DNA of 64,000 bases from Gammaproteobacteria bacterium (GTDB lineage: Bacteria > Pseudomonadota > Gammaproteobacteria > JAJPIJ01), in contig DATJVC010000010.1 in the NCBI GenBank assembly GCA_035501935.1, forward strand, positions 1-64,000, read 5' to 3'. Shown here in pieces: positions 1 to 9,251 of this stretch. The notes beneath the pieces were generated by a model. The model worked only from the letters and a program-made list of their open reading frames with translations, was not told where the DNA came from and did no database searches. The position numbers and the translations under genes were made by a program. The first letter of the stretch is position 1. The number at the start of each line of letters is the position of its first letter.

Positions 1-1
1 G

Positions 2-1171
2 TCAGTCGCGACGCAGGCGATCGGAAATTGCAATAGGTGTCGGGTAGCGCATTACGATCAGGTAGGTCGAGATAATAAACGTCACCAGCGTCGCCATCTC
101 GATGATCTGGGATATTTTGTCGTCGATCACGTTCGTCTTGAGCGCCACCACCGCAATCAAGAGTGAAAACTCGCTGATCTGACCCAGCCGCACACCGATC
201 TCCAGCGATACGCGCGGCTTCTCCCCGGCCCGCGACAACAGCCAGCGGAAAACGAAAGGCTTGGAGAGCAGCGCCAACGCCGCGATCAGCATGGCGGGAA
301 GTGCGACCTCCCGGAGCACCGACAGATCGAAATTGGCGCCGAGTGAGAAAAAGAACAACACCAGAAAGAAATCTCGCAGCGGTTTCAGGCTCTCGGCGAT
401 GAACAGCGCCACGGGACTGGCTGCCAGCGCCACGCCCGCCACGAAGGCGCCGATCTCGTGGGACAACCCCAAAACCTTGCTCAACTCCGCGAGACCCAGG
501 CACCAGGCGATGACCAGCAGGAACACATATTCATGGATGCGGTCGAAGCGCGCGATCAGTTTTTCCACTATAAAATGCTCGAGCAGAGACGCGACGAGGA
601 TCAGCGCCGCGAGCGAGAGCACCAGCAGGCCGACATGCACGAAAAGGCTGCCGCCCTGACCGTAGCCCTGCAACAGCAGCAGCATCAGGATGGCGATGAG
701 GTCCTGCAATAACAGGATGCTTATGACCACCTGCCCCATGCGCTGGTGGTGCAGGGTCGTGGTCGGCACCAGTTTCAGGCCGATGATGGTGCTGGAGAAC
801 ATCATGACTGCGCCGATTACCGCGGCGGGAAGCATGCCGTAACCCAACGCCGCTGCGATCAGAAAGCCCGGAATCGCGAAAATCCCGGAACTGGCCAGCG
901 TCACCCACACCGCTTCGCGAAACATCTTCACCAGCTGGTCGGTCGGCATGTTCAGCCCCAGCAGATACAGCAGGAAGATGATGCCGATGTGGGAGACCTC
1001 ACCGATCCACGCCGGGTCGGCCACCCATTTGAGTCCCCACGGTCCCAGCACCACGCCCATGAGGATGTAGGCCACCAACATGGCCTGGCGCGCGTACAGC
1101 GCGGCGGTCGCCGCCACCGCCGCACCGGCGAAGATTAGAAAAATGGAAAAAACCACCGAGCCTTCCGGCAT
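2..1171 (-). CDS. Kef-type cation:proton antiporter (CPA2 family)
   Basis: A 389-residue, almost wholly hydrophobic protein with about 11-12 membrane segments, typical of the Na+/H+ exchanger domain of CPA2 (KefB/KefC-like) transporters. It should exchange monovalent cations for protons across the inner membrane. It stops after the membrane domain and has no C-terminal RCK/TrkA-N nucleotide-binding domain, so it is a short-form antiporter rather than a full glutathione-gated Kef. The start is supported by AAGGAG eight bases upstream of ATG. The stop lies at the very edge of the window, so the gene is complete. Substrate (K+ or Na+) cannot be read from the sequence. Confidence 0.85.
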   Translation of the reverse strand: MPEGSVVFSIFLIFAGAAVAATAALYARQAMLVAYILMGVVLGPWGLKWVADPAWIGEVSHIGIIFLLYLLGLNMPTDQLVKMFREAVWVTLASSGIFAIPGFLIAAALGYGMLPAAVIGAVMMFSSTIIGLKLVPTTTLHHQRMGQVVISILLLQDLIAILMLLLLQGYGQGGSLFVHVGLLVLSLAALILVASLLEHFIVEKLIARFDRIHEYVFLLVIAWCLGLAELSKVLGLSHEIGAFVAGVALAASPVALFIAESLKPLRDFFLVLFFFSLGANFDLSVLREVALPAMLIAALALLSKPFVFRWLLSRAGEKPRVSLEIGVRLGQISEFSLLIAVVALKTNVIDDKISQIIEMATLVTFIISTYLIVMRYPTPIAISDRLRRD

Positions 1172-1195
1172 GCGCCATCTCCTTGTCCGTGTCGG

Positions 1196-2995
1196 CTATT
1201 TCACCTCATCCGATTCGGCGGCACTCTTCTTGAGCGAAACGATAGGAAAATAAGTGCCGAGCAACTCGCGTTTCCACCAATGACCGGTTTCCCGACGCTC
1301 CTCATAGCTGGTGAAGTGATAGTCATACAACAGCGCCCGGATGTAGCGCGGCGGCGAATCCGGAAATGGATTGCGCTCGAAGAGCGCCGTCACTGGCGGT
1401 GAATTCTCCAGCAGCCGCTGCAACAGGTGTCCGAACCACCACTCCGAGCGCGGATCGCCGAGCGCCGCGAACCACATCTGCCAGTCCAGGCGCGGCTGGT
1501 GCGGAAAGTTCCACAATGGCCGCCGGTTCAAGGCGCTGGGCTTGTACTTGAATTCGTATTCGGCCCAGCGCAATTGGTTGTTGGAACCTTCAATGACGAT
1601 CTCCGGCCGCCGCGTCGTCATGTTGGCGAAGAGGCCGTAGGGACTGACGATGAAGTACGACACAAAGAAATCACGGAATTCCGCCAGCGGTTCCGGCGGA
1701 CGGTGGCGCGTCAACTGCGACTCGATCACGATGAGCCCGAGGCTCACCAGCAGAACAGCGAGAACACCGTGCATCCAAGCCACGGCTTTCGATCGCACGC
1801 GAACGATGCAAGGCGCGCGGATATTGAACGCCTGATCATCAAACAGCGAGACGCACAGCAGCATGACCAGCAGGTTGAAGAAGTTGTAATTGCCGGTGAG
1901 CAGGATGAATGTCTCGAAGCTGAGGATGCACCACGCCGCCAGCATGCGCGGCCGCCGCGGCAGGAAGATTAGAAAGACAAGCACAAGTTCGACCAGCAAT
2001 GTCATGACCACACCGGCCTCAAGCAACCACGATGGCGATTGATGGGCGTACCAGGCCAGCGGCGTCGGCAACGGTTGCGTCTCGAAGTGATAATTGAGCG
2101 CTGTCAGATTCCGCCAGGTGACGTCGCCGCTCGTGATCTTCGCCGCACCGGCGAGGAACATGAAGCGGAAGGTCAGCCACCGAAACAGCCACACAATGAC
2201 CGGCGATCCACCGGGCAGGAAGATGCCGAGAAAGCCGGCCTCGAGCAGCAGCATGTCCCACTGGAAGGTCATGAATACCTGGCCGGCGTGCGTCAGCGAC
2301 AGATACAGCGCGTACAACAAAATCAGCATCGCACGCTGCCAGAACCCGACTGTAAGCAGTACGCTCGCCAGCACGCCGGTCCAGCATACGGCGTGCAATG
2401 CGGCATCGCTGGCGTCGAACCAGAACACATTCGGAACGACGAAGTAGGCCCGCGTACCGAGATGTTCATGCAACAGCGACAAATATGTTTGCAGCGGCAG
2501 GATGCCGCGCGCGCCGATCAGCCCCTCGACCTGCACGGCGTAGGAGGCAAAGGCAAACAGATAAATGAGACCCAGCCCGCGCAGCAGCAGCCAGGTGACG
2601 CGCGTGTGCGTCTCCGGCACACGCTCGCGGCCCCACAGCCAGCGGCTCAGCCAGTGAGCAGCCACCCGCCGCTGCGCCACGAAGTTGTAGCAGCACTCGC
2701 TGAACCAGGCATACAAAGGAACGCGCCGGTACAGCCACCACCAGAAACCACGCCCAGCGTGAACCAACACCAGATAAGCTGCCGCCGCGCCCTTGTATGT
2801 CTTGCCATCCGCCGCGACGAAATAAATCGCGCGACGGAATTCTTCGATTGAAATATGGGGAAACTCATGACCGACTTCCTGATAAGAGGCGTAACGGACC
2901 ACCTCACCCGTCAGCCGCTGCCAATAACGCACCCAGTAGACGCAGAAACCGCAGTCGCCGTCATAGATCAACAGTGGCCGTGCGGATGCGGTCAT
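1196..2995 (-). CDS. DCC-type thioredoxin-like domain fused to lipase maturation factor-like membrane protein
   Basis: A 599-residue fusion. Residues 1 to about 120 form a DCC1-like (DUF393) thiol-disulfide oxidoreductase domain with the signature YDGDCGFC, whose CxxC is the presumed redox centre. The rest is a multi-spanning membrane protein resembling the lipase maturation factor (LMF1) family, with characteristic Trp/Phe-rich helices and a C-terminal soluble segment rich in WW motifs (residues about 470-590). In animals LMF1 assists folding of secreted lipases; a role in disulfide-linked maturation of exported proteins is only inference here. It is separated by 24 bp from the downstream antiporter on the same strand and may be co-transcribed with it. 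The start has GGAGAG just upstream. Confidence 0.75.
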   Translation of the reverse strand: MTASARPLLIYDGDCGFCVYWVRYWQRLTGEVVRYASYQEVGHEFPHISIEEFRRAIYFVAADGKTYKGAAAAYLVLVHAGRGFWWWLYRRVPLYAWFSECCYNFVAQRRVAAHWLSRWLWGRERVPETHTRVTWLLLRGLGLIYLFAFASYAVQVEGLIGARGILPLQTYLSLLHEHLGTRAYFVVPNVFWFDASDAALHAVCWTGVLASVLLTVGFWQRAMLILLYALYLSLTHAGQVFMTFQWDMLLLEAGFLGIFLPGGSPVIVWLFRWLTFRFMFLAGAAKITSGDVTWRNLTALNYHFETQPLPTPLAWYAHQSPSWLLEAGVVMTLLVELVLVFLIFLPRRPRMLAAWCILSFETFILLTGNYNFFNLLVMLLCVSLFDDQAFNIRAPCIVRVRSKAVAWMHGVLAVLLVSLGLIVIESQLTRHRPPEPLAEFRDFFVSYFIVSPYGLFANMTTRRPEIVIEGSNNQLRWAEYEFKYKPSALNRRPLWNFPHQPRLDWQMWFAALGDPRSEWWFGHLLQRLLENSPPVTALFERNPFPDSPPRYIRALLYDYHFTSYEERRETGHWWKRELLGTYFPIVSLKKSAAESDEVK

Positions 2996-3043
2996 GACTC
3001 TCCCTACGCCATTGGGCCAGATTTGTCGCGGGACATTTTAAAT

Positions 3044-3119
3044 TGGTGGGCCGTGTAGGAGTCGAACCTACGACCTACTGATTAAGAGTCAGCTGCTCTA
3101 CCAACTGAGCTAACGGCCC
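3044..3119 (-). tRNA. tRNA-Lys (anticodon CTT)
   Basis: Full cloverleaf on the minus strand: acceptor GGGCCGT/ACGGCCC, D-loop GTTGGTAGA, anticodon loop CTCTTAA, T-arm GGTTCGACTCC, and an encoded CCA end. The anticodon stem closes as GCTGA/TCAGT with a G-U pair. It is the last gene of the Pro-Arg-His-Lys operon. Confidence 0.97.
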
Positions 3120-3283
3120 ATTGTTTTAATCGCTGACCGGGCCTCCTGCCCGGCAGCTCCGCGGCGTGGCCGGAGTGAATCCACCCACGCCTCCGCGCCG
3201 GCTGCGCCGTCGCGTTCGCACGTCCTGTGCTCAATACCCCGGCTATCTTGCGTTCGCCAGTGACAGCGCCGATGGCAAAAATA
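3120..3283 (-). other. long transcribed spacer between tRNA-His and tRNA-Lys, with a hairpin
   Basis: This 164-bp spacer separates two tRNAs that appear to share one transcript. It holds a strong hairpin at 3132-3157: a CCGGGC/GCCCGG core extended by GCTG/CAGC around one bulged A, with a 5-nt loop. No T-run follows it on the minus strand, so it is more likely a processing or stability structure than a terminator. No tRNA-like remnant was found in it. Confidence 0.4.
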
Positions 3284-3360
3284 TGGGGTGACCGATGGGG
3301 ATCGAACCCACGACAACCGGAATCACAATCCGGGGCTCTACCAACTGAGCTACGGTCACC
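3284..3360 (-). tRNA. tRNA-His (anticodon GTG)
   Basis: Minus-strand cloverleaf with the histidine-specific extra 5' G (GGTGACCG against CGGTCACC), anticodon loop TTGTGAT, T-arm GGGTTCGATCCC and an encoded CCA. It lies 15 bp downstream of tRNA-Arg in the same operon. Confidence 0.97.
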
Positions 3361-3375
3361 GTAGTCATAATGTTA

Positions 3376-3452
3376 TGGCGCGCCTGGCAGGAGTCGAACC
3401 TGCGACCACCGGCTTAGAAGGCCGGTGCTCTATCCATCTGAGCTACAGGCGC
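3376..3452 (-). tRNA. tRNA-Arg (anticodon TCT)
   Basis: Minus-strand cloverleaf: acceptor GCGCCTG/CAGGCGC, anticodon stem CCGGC/GCCGG around CTTCTAA, T-arm GCAGGTTCGACTCCTGC and an encoded CCA. Its first 19 bases are repeated exactly 127 bp upstream (3580-3598), with a hairpin element between the two copies. Confidence 0.97.
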
Positions 3453-3598
3453 GTTCAATCATTCCAGTGTAGCCCAGGGGTTGCATCCATCCCTGGAACA
3501 GGTTCCCGGCCTCGACCTCCGTGTCTCGGCGCTCGGCGGGCCGAACATTCACTGGATGTTCGGCCCAACCCCGCCTCGCCCATCTGAGCTACAGGCGC
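3453..3598 (-). repeat. tRNA-associated hairpin element, copy A, with duplicated tRNA-Arg 5' end
   Basis: Directly upstream of tRNA-Arg(TCT). A 127-bp insert (3453-3579) is followed by an exact 19-bp copy (3580-3598) of the tRNA 5' end (3434-3452). The insert contains a perfect 11-bp stem with a 7-nt loop at 3538-3566 (loop TCACTGG) and, just before it, a 19-bp block (3522-3540) identical to copy B at 28075-28093. The layout looks like insertion within the D-arm of a tRNA gene with the tRNA restored on one side, or a long target-site duplication. The family is not one I recognise. Confidence 0.8.
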
Positions 3599-3644
3599 AT
3601 TCTTCACTCCGGACTGTAACTCGATGCCTTCGCACACACAAAAT

Positions 3645-3721
3645 TGGTCGGGGCAGAGGGATTCGAACCCCCGACAACCTGCTCCCAAAGCAGGTGCGCT
3701 ACCAGGCTGCGCTATGCCCCG
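3645..3721 (-). tRNA. tRNA-Pro (anticodon TGG)
   Basis: Minus-strand cloverleaf: acceptor CGGGGCA/TGCCCCG, D-loop containing CCTGG, anticodon stem CCTGC/GCAGG around TTTGGGA, T-arm GGGGGTTCGAATCCC and an encoded CCA. It is the first gene of the operon, 46 bp before the duplicated tRNA-Arg fragment. Confidence 0.97.
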
Positions 3722-3761
3722 TTCACGATATTGTACTAGGGGTTACGCACGGAGGGCAGGC

Positions 3762-3790
3762 ATGATACGCACCACCCCCAAGAGCGTCAA
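3762..3790 (-). promoter_or_regulatory. sigma70 promoter of the tRNA operon
   Basis: On the minus strand, TTGACG (3790-3785), a 17-bp spacer and TATCAT (3767-3762) make a near-consensus promoter about 40 bp before tRNA-Pro. A GC-rich discriminator follows, as is usual for stringently controlled stable-RNA genes. The -35 box overlaps the last codons of cysS. Confidence 0.65.
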
Positions 3791-5190
3791 TTCCGCCGCC
3801 ACGTTGTGCCGGACGGCCCGTCTTCGAGGGTAATGCCCTGCCCGGTCAGTAGATCGCGGATGCGATCGGACTCCTTCCAATCCTTGCGTTTGCGGGCCTC
3901 GGTGCGTTCCGCGACCAACTTGTCGATATTTTCCTGCGTCAGTTCCCCGGTGCCATAGTGTAATAAACGTGCATTGCCGTGCAGAAAGGCGGTGGGTTCC
4001 TGTGTCAGCAGGCCCAGCACGCCGGCCAATGCCTTCAACTGCCCCGCCGCCTGTGCGTTGCCCCGATTGGCCTCCGCGGCGAGATCGAACAGCACGGCGC
4101 AGGCCTCCGGCGTGTTGAAGTCATCGTCCATCGCCGCGCGGAAACGCTGCGCCGGCGGCTCATCCCAATCGAGCGGAACGGCGGCGGGAGGCGTGTTTTT
4201 GAGCGCGGTGTAGAGACGCGTCAGCGCGCTTTTGGCGTCGTCCAGATGCACATCCGAATAATTCAGCGGACTGCGGTAGTGCGCGCGCAGGATGAAAAAC
4301 CGCACCACTTCGGCGTCGTATTTCTTCAATATCTCGCGCACGGTGAAGAAGTTGCCGAGCGATTTCGACATCTTCTCGTCGGCCACGCGCACGAAGCCGT
4401 TGTGCATCCAGCAGTTCACGAACGGCTTGCCGCTCGCGCCCTCGGATTGGGCGATTTCGTTTTCATGATGCGGGAACTGGAGATCGACGCCCCCACCATG
4501 AATGTCAAAATGCTCGCCCAGCAGCGTGCTCGACATGGCCGAACATTCAATGTGCCATCCCGGCCGGCCGCCGCCCCACGGCGAATCCCACGCGGGTTCA
4601 CCCGCCTTCGAGTGCTTCCACAACACGAAGTCCAACGGATCACGCTTGCTGGAACTGACCTCCACGCGCTCCCCGGCGCGCAATTCGTCCAGTGATTTGC
4701 CTGACAATTTGCCGTAACCGGCGAAATCGCGTACCGAATAATTCACGTCACCGTCGGTGGCGCGGTAAGCCAGCTTGTTTTTCTCCAGACGCGAAATCAT
4801 TTCCAGCATCTGTGGCACATACTGGGTCGCGCGCGGTTCGTGATCGGGCTTGAGGACGCCCAAGGCAGCCGTGTCCTCATCCATGGCCTGAATATAACGC
4901 GCAGTCAGCGCCTCGATGCTCTCGCCGTTCTCGACGGCGCGCTTGATGATCTTGTCGTCGATGTCCGTGATATTGCGCACATAGGTGACTTTGTAGCCTC
5001 GCGCGCGCAGCCACCGCGTCACCATGTCGAACACCACCATGACCCGGGCGTGGCCCAAGTGGCAGTAGTCATATACCGTCATGCCGCAGACGTACATCCG
5101 CACCTGGCCCAGCGTGATCGGCTTGAACGTTTCCTTTTTGCCGGTCAGCGTGTTGTAGATGTGCAAACTTTCCGTATCCTGTTTCAACAC
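3787..5190 (-). CDS. cysS: cysteine--tRNA ligase
   Basis: A 467-residue class I synthetase that charges tRNA-Cys in the cytosol; the length is normal for the family. Visible motifs are the zinc-cysteine start [17 protein letters not shown] with its HIGH variant HLGH, the TDIDDKI motif, the [11 protein letters not shown] zinc-histidine region and KMSKSLGNF. The start codon is GTG and overlaps the end of gltX by 7 bp, so the two synthetase genes are probably translationally coupled. The tRNA operon promoter sits in its 3' end. Confidence 0.96.
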   Translation of the reverse strand: MLKQDTESLHIYNTLTGKKETFKPITLGQVRMYVCGMTVYDYCHLGHARVMVVFDMVTRWLRARGYKVTYVRNITDIDDKIIKRAVENGESIEALTARYIQAMDEDTAALGVLKPDHEPRATQYVPQMLEMISRLEKNKLAYRATDGDVNYSVRDFAGYGKLSGKSLDELRAGERVEVSSSKRDPLDFVLWKHSKAGEPAWDSPWGGGRPGWHIECSAMSSTLLGEHFDIHGGGVDLQFPHHENEIAQSEGASGKPFVNCWMHNGFVRVADEKMSKSLGNFFTVREILKKYDAEVVRFFILRAHYRSPLNYSDVHLDDAKSALTRLYTALKNTPPAAVPLDWDEPPAQRFRAAMDDDFNTPEACAVLFDLAAEANRGNAQAAGQLKALAGVLGLLTQEPTAFLHGNARLLHYGTGELTQENIDKLVAERTEARKRKDWKESDRIRDLLTGQGITLEDGPSGTTWRRN

Positions 5191-6593
5191 AGTACTTGCT
5201 CCAAACGTTGCCGGATGCGTTTCGTCCCCATCAAGTTGAAAAGCGCAACTAGTGCCGGTCCATCAAGGCGGCCCGTAAATGCTGCGCGCAAAGGTGCAAA
5301 GAGTTTTTTACCCCTCAGTGGCGTTACCGATTCCAGCTTGCGTATGAACTCAAGATAGTCTTCGCCAGACGACCCCAAAATCTCAAGTGCCTGGCGAAAT
5401 ATTGTTTTATCAACCGTCTGCATAAGCGTGGTGGCGGCGTTATCCATCACTATTGAGTCTTTATAAAGAATGGATGCCCAATCGCGCGCGTCTGATGGAA
5501 ATAAAATGTTGCCACTGACACCGTGAATGAATTGCTTCAAGCATTCAGCTGGTACAAATGCCCGCGTGTCTGAATCTAGCCAATCGATCAAGGTTTTTTC
5601 TTCGGCCTTGAGTATAGCTTCGCGCTGCCAGTGCTCGAACTGCCGCTCATCGAAGTGCGCCGGAGCCGCACCGAGGTGCTTGAGTTCAAACTGCGCGGCC
5701 AGTTCGCCGGGCGTCATTGTCGCCGTATTGGCATAGGAGTGCCCCAGCCGCGCCAGGCCGTTCAGCACCGCCGCCGGCAGGTAGCCCTGCGCACGCAGGT
5801 CCTCAATCGAGGCGCTGCCGTGGCGCTTGGACAACGGCGCGCCGTCGGCGCCTACGATCAGATTCACATGGCCATAAGAGGGCGCGTGCAGTTTCAACGC
5901 CTGCAACAACAACAACTGACGCGGCGTGTTGCTCAAGTGATCATTGCCGCGCAATACATGCGTGATGCCCATCAGTGCATCGTCCACCGCGTTGCTGAAA
6001 AAAAACGCCGCGCTGCCGTCCGCCCGGCGGATGACGAAATCGCCGATGTCATCGGTCACGAACCGCTGCGGGCCGCCCACCAGATCGTCGAATTCGACGC
6101 TGACGCCTGCGGGCACGCGGAACCGCCAGGTGTGCGCCTCGCCCTTTGCGCGCCGCGCCTGCGATTCTGCCGCTGTCAGTTTGGCGCACGTGCCGGCATA
6201 TCGCGGCGGTCTGCCCGCCGCCAGTTGTGTCTTGCGCTGAATGGCGAGCGTCTCCGCTGAACAAAAGCAGGGATAGACTGCGCCGGCCTCGGCCAGGCGC
6301 CGGAATTGTTCGTCATAGATCGCGCCGCGTTCGGATTGATGGTAGGGCGCGTGCGGGCCGCCATGCCCGGGCCCTTCGTCCCACTCCAAACCCAGCCAGT
6401 GAAGATCATCGATGATGCCCTGAATCGATGAGCCGCTGCTGCGGGTTTGATCGGTATCCTCGATGCGCAACAAAAAGACGCCGCCCAGCTTGCGCGCCAG
6501 CAGCCAGTTGAACAGGGCGGTGCGCGCATTGCCGAGGTGCAAATCCCCGGTGGGACTGGGTGCGAATCGGGTCTTCACTGTCTCGCCGGACAT
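5184..6593 (-). CDS. gltX: glutamate--tRNA ligase
   Basis: A 469-residue glutamyl-tRNA synthetase. The HIGH-type motif is [13 protein letters not shown] near residue 15 and the KMSKS-type motif is PLSKRHGS in the middle third. The zinc site typical of proteobacterial GluRS is present (CFC followed by YAGTC). It supplies Glu-tRNA for translation and for tetrapyrrole synthesis. It is the first gene of a gltX-cysS pair and is divergent from the cyclophilin genes. The start ATG fits the family N terminus. Confidence 0.95.
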   Translation of the reverse strand: MSGETVKTRFAPSPTGDLHLGNARTALFNWLLARKLGGVFLLRIEDTDQTRSSGSSIQGIIDDLHWLGLEWDEGPGHGGPHAPYHQSERGAIYDEQFRRLAEAGAVYPCFCSAETLAIQRKTQLAAGRPPRYAGTCAKLTAAESQARRAKGEAHTWRFRVPAGVSVEFDDLVGGPQRFVTDDIGDFVIRRADGSAAFFFSNAVDDALMGITHVLRGNDHLSNTPRQLLLLQALKLHAPSYGHVNLIVGADGAPLSKRHGSASIEDLRAQGYLPAAVLNGLARLGHSYANTATMTPGELAAQFELKHLGAAPAHFDERQFEHWQREAILKAEEKTLIDWLDSDTRAFVPAECLKQFIHGVSGNILFPSDARDWASILYKDSIVMDNAATTLMQTVDKTIFRQALEILGSSGEDYLEFIRKLESVTPLRGKKLFAPLRAAFTGRLDGPALVALFNLMGTKRIRQRLEQVLC

Positions 6594-6642
6594 AGGGCGC
6601 GCATGTTACAGTAACCCCACTTTCCCCTCAAAAGAATCGGCG

Positions 6643-7266
6643 ATGTTTCCCATGTTTAATACCGTGCTTTTGCGGTCGTGGTTGATGCGGTTGGCGGTGG
6701 CGCTGGTGATGACGGTGGCGATATGCGAAGCGGCCTATGCCGCCGCAGCGCCGCGCGTGCGCCTGCAGACCTCCATGGGCGACATCATTGTCGAACTGTA
6801 CCCGGACCAGGCGCCCAAAAGCGTGGCGAATTTTCTGGCCTACGTGAAGTCCGGCTTTTACGACGGCACCATTTTCCATCGCGTCATCGACGGTTTCATG
6901 ATCCAGGGCGGCGGCTTTACCGCCGATTTTGAAGAAAAGAAAACCCGGGCGCCCATCGAGAACGAGGCCGGCAATGGCCTGCAAAACACGCGCGGCACCA
7001 TTGCCATGGCGCGCACTTCCGACCCGCATTCCGCCAGCGCACAGTTCTTCATCAACGTCGCGGACAACGCCTTCCTGAACCATACCGCCGACACCGAACA
7101 GGGCTGGGGTTATTGCGTCTTCGGCAGGGTGGTGGAAGGCATGGATACGGTGGACAAGATTCGCAAGGTGCCGACCGGCGATCGGGGCCCCTTTGGCGAC
7201 GTACCGCAAACCGCCGTGCTCATCAACAAGGCGGCATTAATCACAACGGAGGTGGCGAAACCATGA
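6643..7266 (+). CDS. periplasmic cyclophilin-type peptidyl-prolyl isomerase
   Basis: A 207-residue cyclophilin with an N-terminal signal peptide (hydrophobic run at about residues 12-30, cleavage near YAAAAP), so it should act in the periplasm like PpiA. The cyclophilin core shows [14 protein letters not shown], the [10 protein letters not shown] active-site strand and GYCVFGRVV. The ATG at 6643 is chosen because a longer in-frame form would overlap gltX on the other strand and bury the signal sequence; ATG 6652 is an alternative. Its stop overlaps the ATG of the next gene (ATGA), which encodes a paralogue without a signal peptide. Confidence 0.88.
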   Translation: MFPMFNTVLLRSWLMRLAVALVMTVAICEAAYAAAAPRVRLQTSMGDIIVELYPDQAPKSVANFLAYVKSGFYDGTIFHRVIDGFMIQGGGFTADFEEKKTRAPIENEAGNGLQNTRGTIAMARTSDPHSASAQFFINVADNAFLNHTADTEQGWGYCVFGRVVEGMDTVDKIRKVPTGDRGPFGDVPQTAVLINKAALITTEVAKP

Positions 7267-7763
7267 AGGCGAAGCTGCAAACGAGTCTGGGCGACATCCT
7301 CATCGAACTTTATCCGGACAAGGCGCCGCTCACCGTCAGGAATTTCATCGACTACGTCAACGCCGGCCACTATGACGGCACCATATTTCACCGCGTCATC
7401 GACGGCTTCATGATCCAGGGCGGCGGTTACCTGCCGGGACTGAAACAGAAAAACACCCGGCCGCCGGTGCAGAACGAGGCCAACAACGGCCTCAGCAACA
7501 AGTCGGGCACCATTGCCATGGCGCGCACCAACGACCCGCATTCCGCCAGCGCGCAGTTCTTCATCAACGTCAACGACAATCCATTCCTCGATCACAAGGC
7601 CACGACCGCGCAGGGCTGGGGTTATTGCGTCTTCGGCAGGGTGGTCACGGGCATGGACGTCGTCAACGAGATCAAGGAAGTGGACACCGGGCACAAGGGC
7701 GGCATGGCCGATGTCCCCAGGGAGGATGTCGTGATCAACAAAGCCAGCATCGAGAAAGCCTGA
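7263..7763 (+). CDS. ppiB: cytoplasmic cyclophilin-type peptidyl-prolyl isomerase B
   Basis: A 166-residue cyclophilin, the usual length of bacterial PpiB, with [24 protein letters not shown] and GYCVFGRVV and no signal peptide. It catalyses cis-trans isomerisation of Xaa-Pro bonds during protein folding in the cytosol. The start ATG overlaps the previous stop as ATGA with GGAGG a few bases upstream. The two genes are clearly a tandem duplication that diverged in localisation. A ppiB-lpxH order next to cysS is common in gammaproteobacteria. Confidence 0.93.
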   Translation: MKAKLQTSLGDILIELYPDKAPLTVRNFIDYVNAGHYDGTIFHRVIDGFMIQGGGYLPGLKQKNTRPPVQNEANNGLSNKSGTIAMARTNDPHSASAQFFINVNDNPFLDHKATTAQGWGYCVFGRVVTGMDVVNEIKEVDTGHKGGMADVPREDVVINKASIEKA

Positions 7764-7790
7764 GCCGTCACTTCTTCGCGTCGTGATCAT

Positions 7791-8549
7791 ATGGCGACGC
7801 TGTTCATTTCCGATTTGCATCTCTCCGCGCACCGTCCGGAAAAGCTGGCGTTGTTCCGTGAACTGCTGCAGTGGGCCGCGGGCCGCGTGGACGCGTTGTA
7901 TATCCTGGGCGACCTGTTCGAGGTCTGGGTGGGCGATGATGACAACACGCCGCCCTATCCCGACATCATCGCCGCGCTGCGTACCGTCAGCATTGCCAGC
8001 ACGCCGTTATATGTGATGCGCGGCAACCGCGACTTCCTGATGGGCGCGCGGTTCGAGATGCTGACCGGCGGCCGGTTGCTGCCCGATCCTTATGTCACGG
8101 AGTTTTATGGGCAGCGGGTACTGCTCATGCACGGTGATCTGCTGTGCACGCATGATCGGGATTACCAGAATTTCCGTCGCAAGGTGCGCAATCCGCGCTG
8201 GCAGCGGCGTTTTCTGTCACTGCCGTTGTTCCTGCGCAAACTGTCGGGAAAATGCGCGCGCCTGCGCAGCCGGCTGGCCCTGCGCCATAAGCCGGCATAT
8301 ATCATGGATGTTGATGCCACAGCCGTTGAACGCAGCATGCGCGAGCATGGCGTGCGACTGCTCATCCACGGTCACACCCATCGTCCGGCGGTGCACAACC
8401 TGACGATCGATGGACAGCCGGCGCTGCGCGTGGTGCTTGGCGACTGGTACGAGCAGGACTCCGCCCTTTTGCTGGACGCGGGTGATCCGCAATTAATGCG
8501 CGTCACCGACTGCCTGCGCCGTTTGGGTATGCCTTCCAAATCAGCTTAG
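7791..8549 (+). CDS. lpxH: UDP-2,3-diacylglucosamine diphosphatase
   Basis: A 252-residue metallophosphoesterase for the fourth step of lipid A synthesis (UDP-2,3-diacylglucosamine to lipid X plus UMP) at the inner face of the inner membrane. The two-metal ligands are visible in order: SDLHLS at the N terminus, GDLFEVWVGDD, GNRDFL, MHGDLLCTHD and the C-terminal GHTHRP. The length fits LpxH. It lies 27 bp after ppiB, most likely in the same operon, and shows that the cell makes lipopolysaccharide. Confidence 0.94.
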   Translation: MATLFISDLHLSAHRPEKLALFRELLQWAAGRVDALYILGDLFEVWVGDDDNTPPYPDIIAALRTVSIASTPLYVMRGNRDFLMGARFEMLTGGRLLPDPYVTEFYGQRVLLMHGDLLCTHDRDYQNFRRKVRNPRWQRRFLSLPLFLRKLSGKCARLRSRLALRHKPAYIMDVDATAVERSMREHGVRLLIHGHTHRPAVHNLTIDGQPALRVVLGDWYEQDSALLLDAGDPQLMRVTDCLRRLGMPSKSA

Positions 8550-8561
8550 AAGGCGCCGTCT

Positions 8562-9245
8562 ATGCGTCATAGAGGCATTGATAAGCGCAGCCTTGTTGCC
8601 CTCGCCATCCTTCCCTCGCTGGCGCTCGGGCTGCTGAACGACCTCTATCTTGAATCGCTGTATCAGCACAACGTCGCCTGGTTCTGGGCGGCGGATTTCA
8701 CCCAGTTTGTGATTGTGCCGGCATTGATGGCGTTTTTTCTCCTCAAGGCCGGGTCGATTACGCCCCGCGATTATGGCTTCCGTCCATTTGCTCCAGGGAT
8801 GCGGATCGTCGAAGTCGCGGGCTTGTGCCTGCTGACGTGCGCCGTGTTCTGGTTGTCTTATGAACCGGTGAAACATATTGCGTATTCGTTGTTTCGTTCC
8901 CATCCCGAGACGTTTGGATACGACTCGGTGATTCCTCAACCACTTTTATTGAAGATTCCCGTCGTGCTGTATTTCTCGCTGACGGCGGCATTTGTCGAGG
9001 AGGCGGTATTCCGCGGCCTCCCCTGGCTTTATTTTTCACAATTCAATTCCGGCCGGCGCAGGGCGGCGGTTTACGTGGTCTCGACAGCTTTGCTCTTCTC
9101 CGCGATCCACTCCGAACAGGGATTGCCCGGAATGCTGGCGGCTTTCACCCTGGGCGTGGCAGCCGCTATGATGTATGCAAAGATTCAAAACCTGTGGCCG
9201 TTTGTCGCCGCCCATTTCGTTACCGACCTCATCAGCTTCTGGTGA
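8562..9245 (+). CDS. CPBP-family intramembrane metalloprotease (CAAX protease-like)
   Basis: A 227-residue membrane protein with about six to seven helices. The ABI/CPBP (Rce1-like) signature is present as EEAVFRG near residue 148, FSAIHSE about 35 residues later and AHFVTDL near the C terminus, giving the Glu-Glu, His and His/Asp residues of the intramembrane metal site. Bacterial members cleave membrane substrates or bacteriocin-type peptides, but the substrate here is unknown. It lies 12 bp after lpxH with AGAAGG before the start, and 6 bp before the next gene. Confidence 0.85.
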   Translation: MRHRGIDKRSLVALAILPSLALGLLNDLYLESLYQHNVAWFWAADFTQFVIVPALMAFFLLKAGSITPRDYGFRPFAPGMRIVEVAGLCLLTCAVFWLSYEPVKHIAYSLFRSHPETFGYDSVIPQPLLLKIPVVLYFSLTAAFVEEAVFRGLPWLYFSQFNSGRRRAAVYVVSTALLFSAIHSEQGLPGMLAAFTLGVAAAMMYAKIQNLWPFVAAHFVTDLISFW

Positions 9246-9251
9246 AAAATC

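Noticed and set aside
3120-3283. A third tRNA-linked element between tRNA-His and tRNA-Lys
   Set aside because: It has a hairpin but lacks the TCACTGG loop, the 19-bp block and any duplication of a tRNA end.
3455-3688. Minus-strand frame with RTSSECSARRAPRHG in tRNA element A, and a similar frame at 27999-28181 in element B
   Set aside because: Similarity of the translations follows from the shared DNA element. The frames run through tRNA genes, and the stem changes are compensatory at base-pair level, so RNA or DNA structure is the better explanation.
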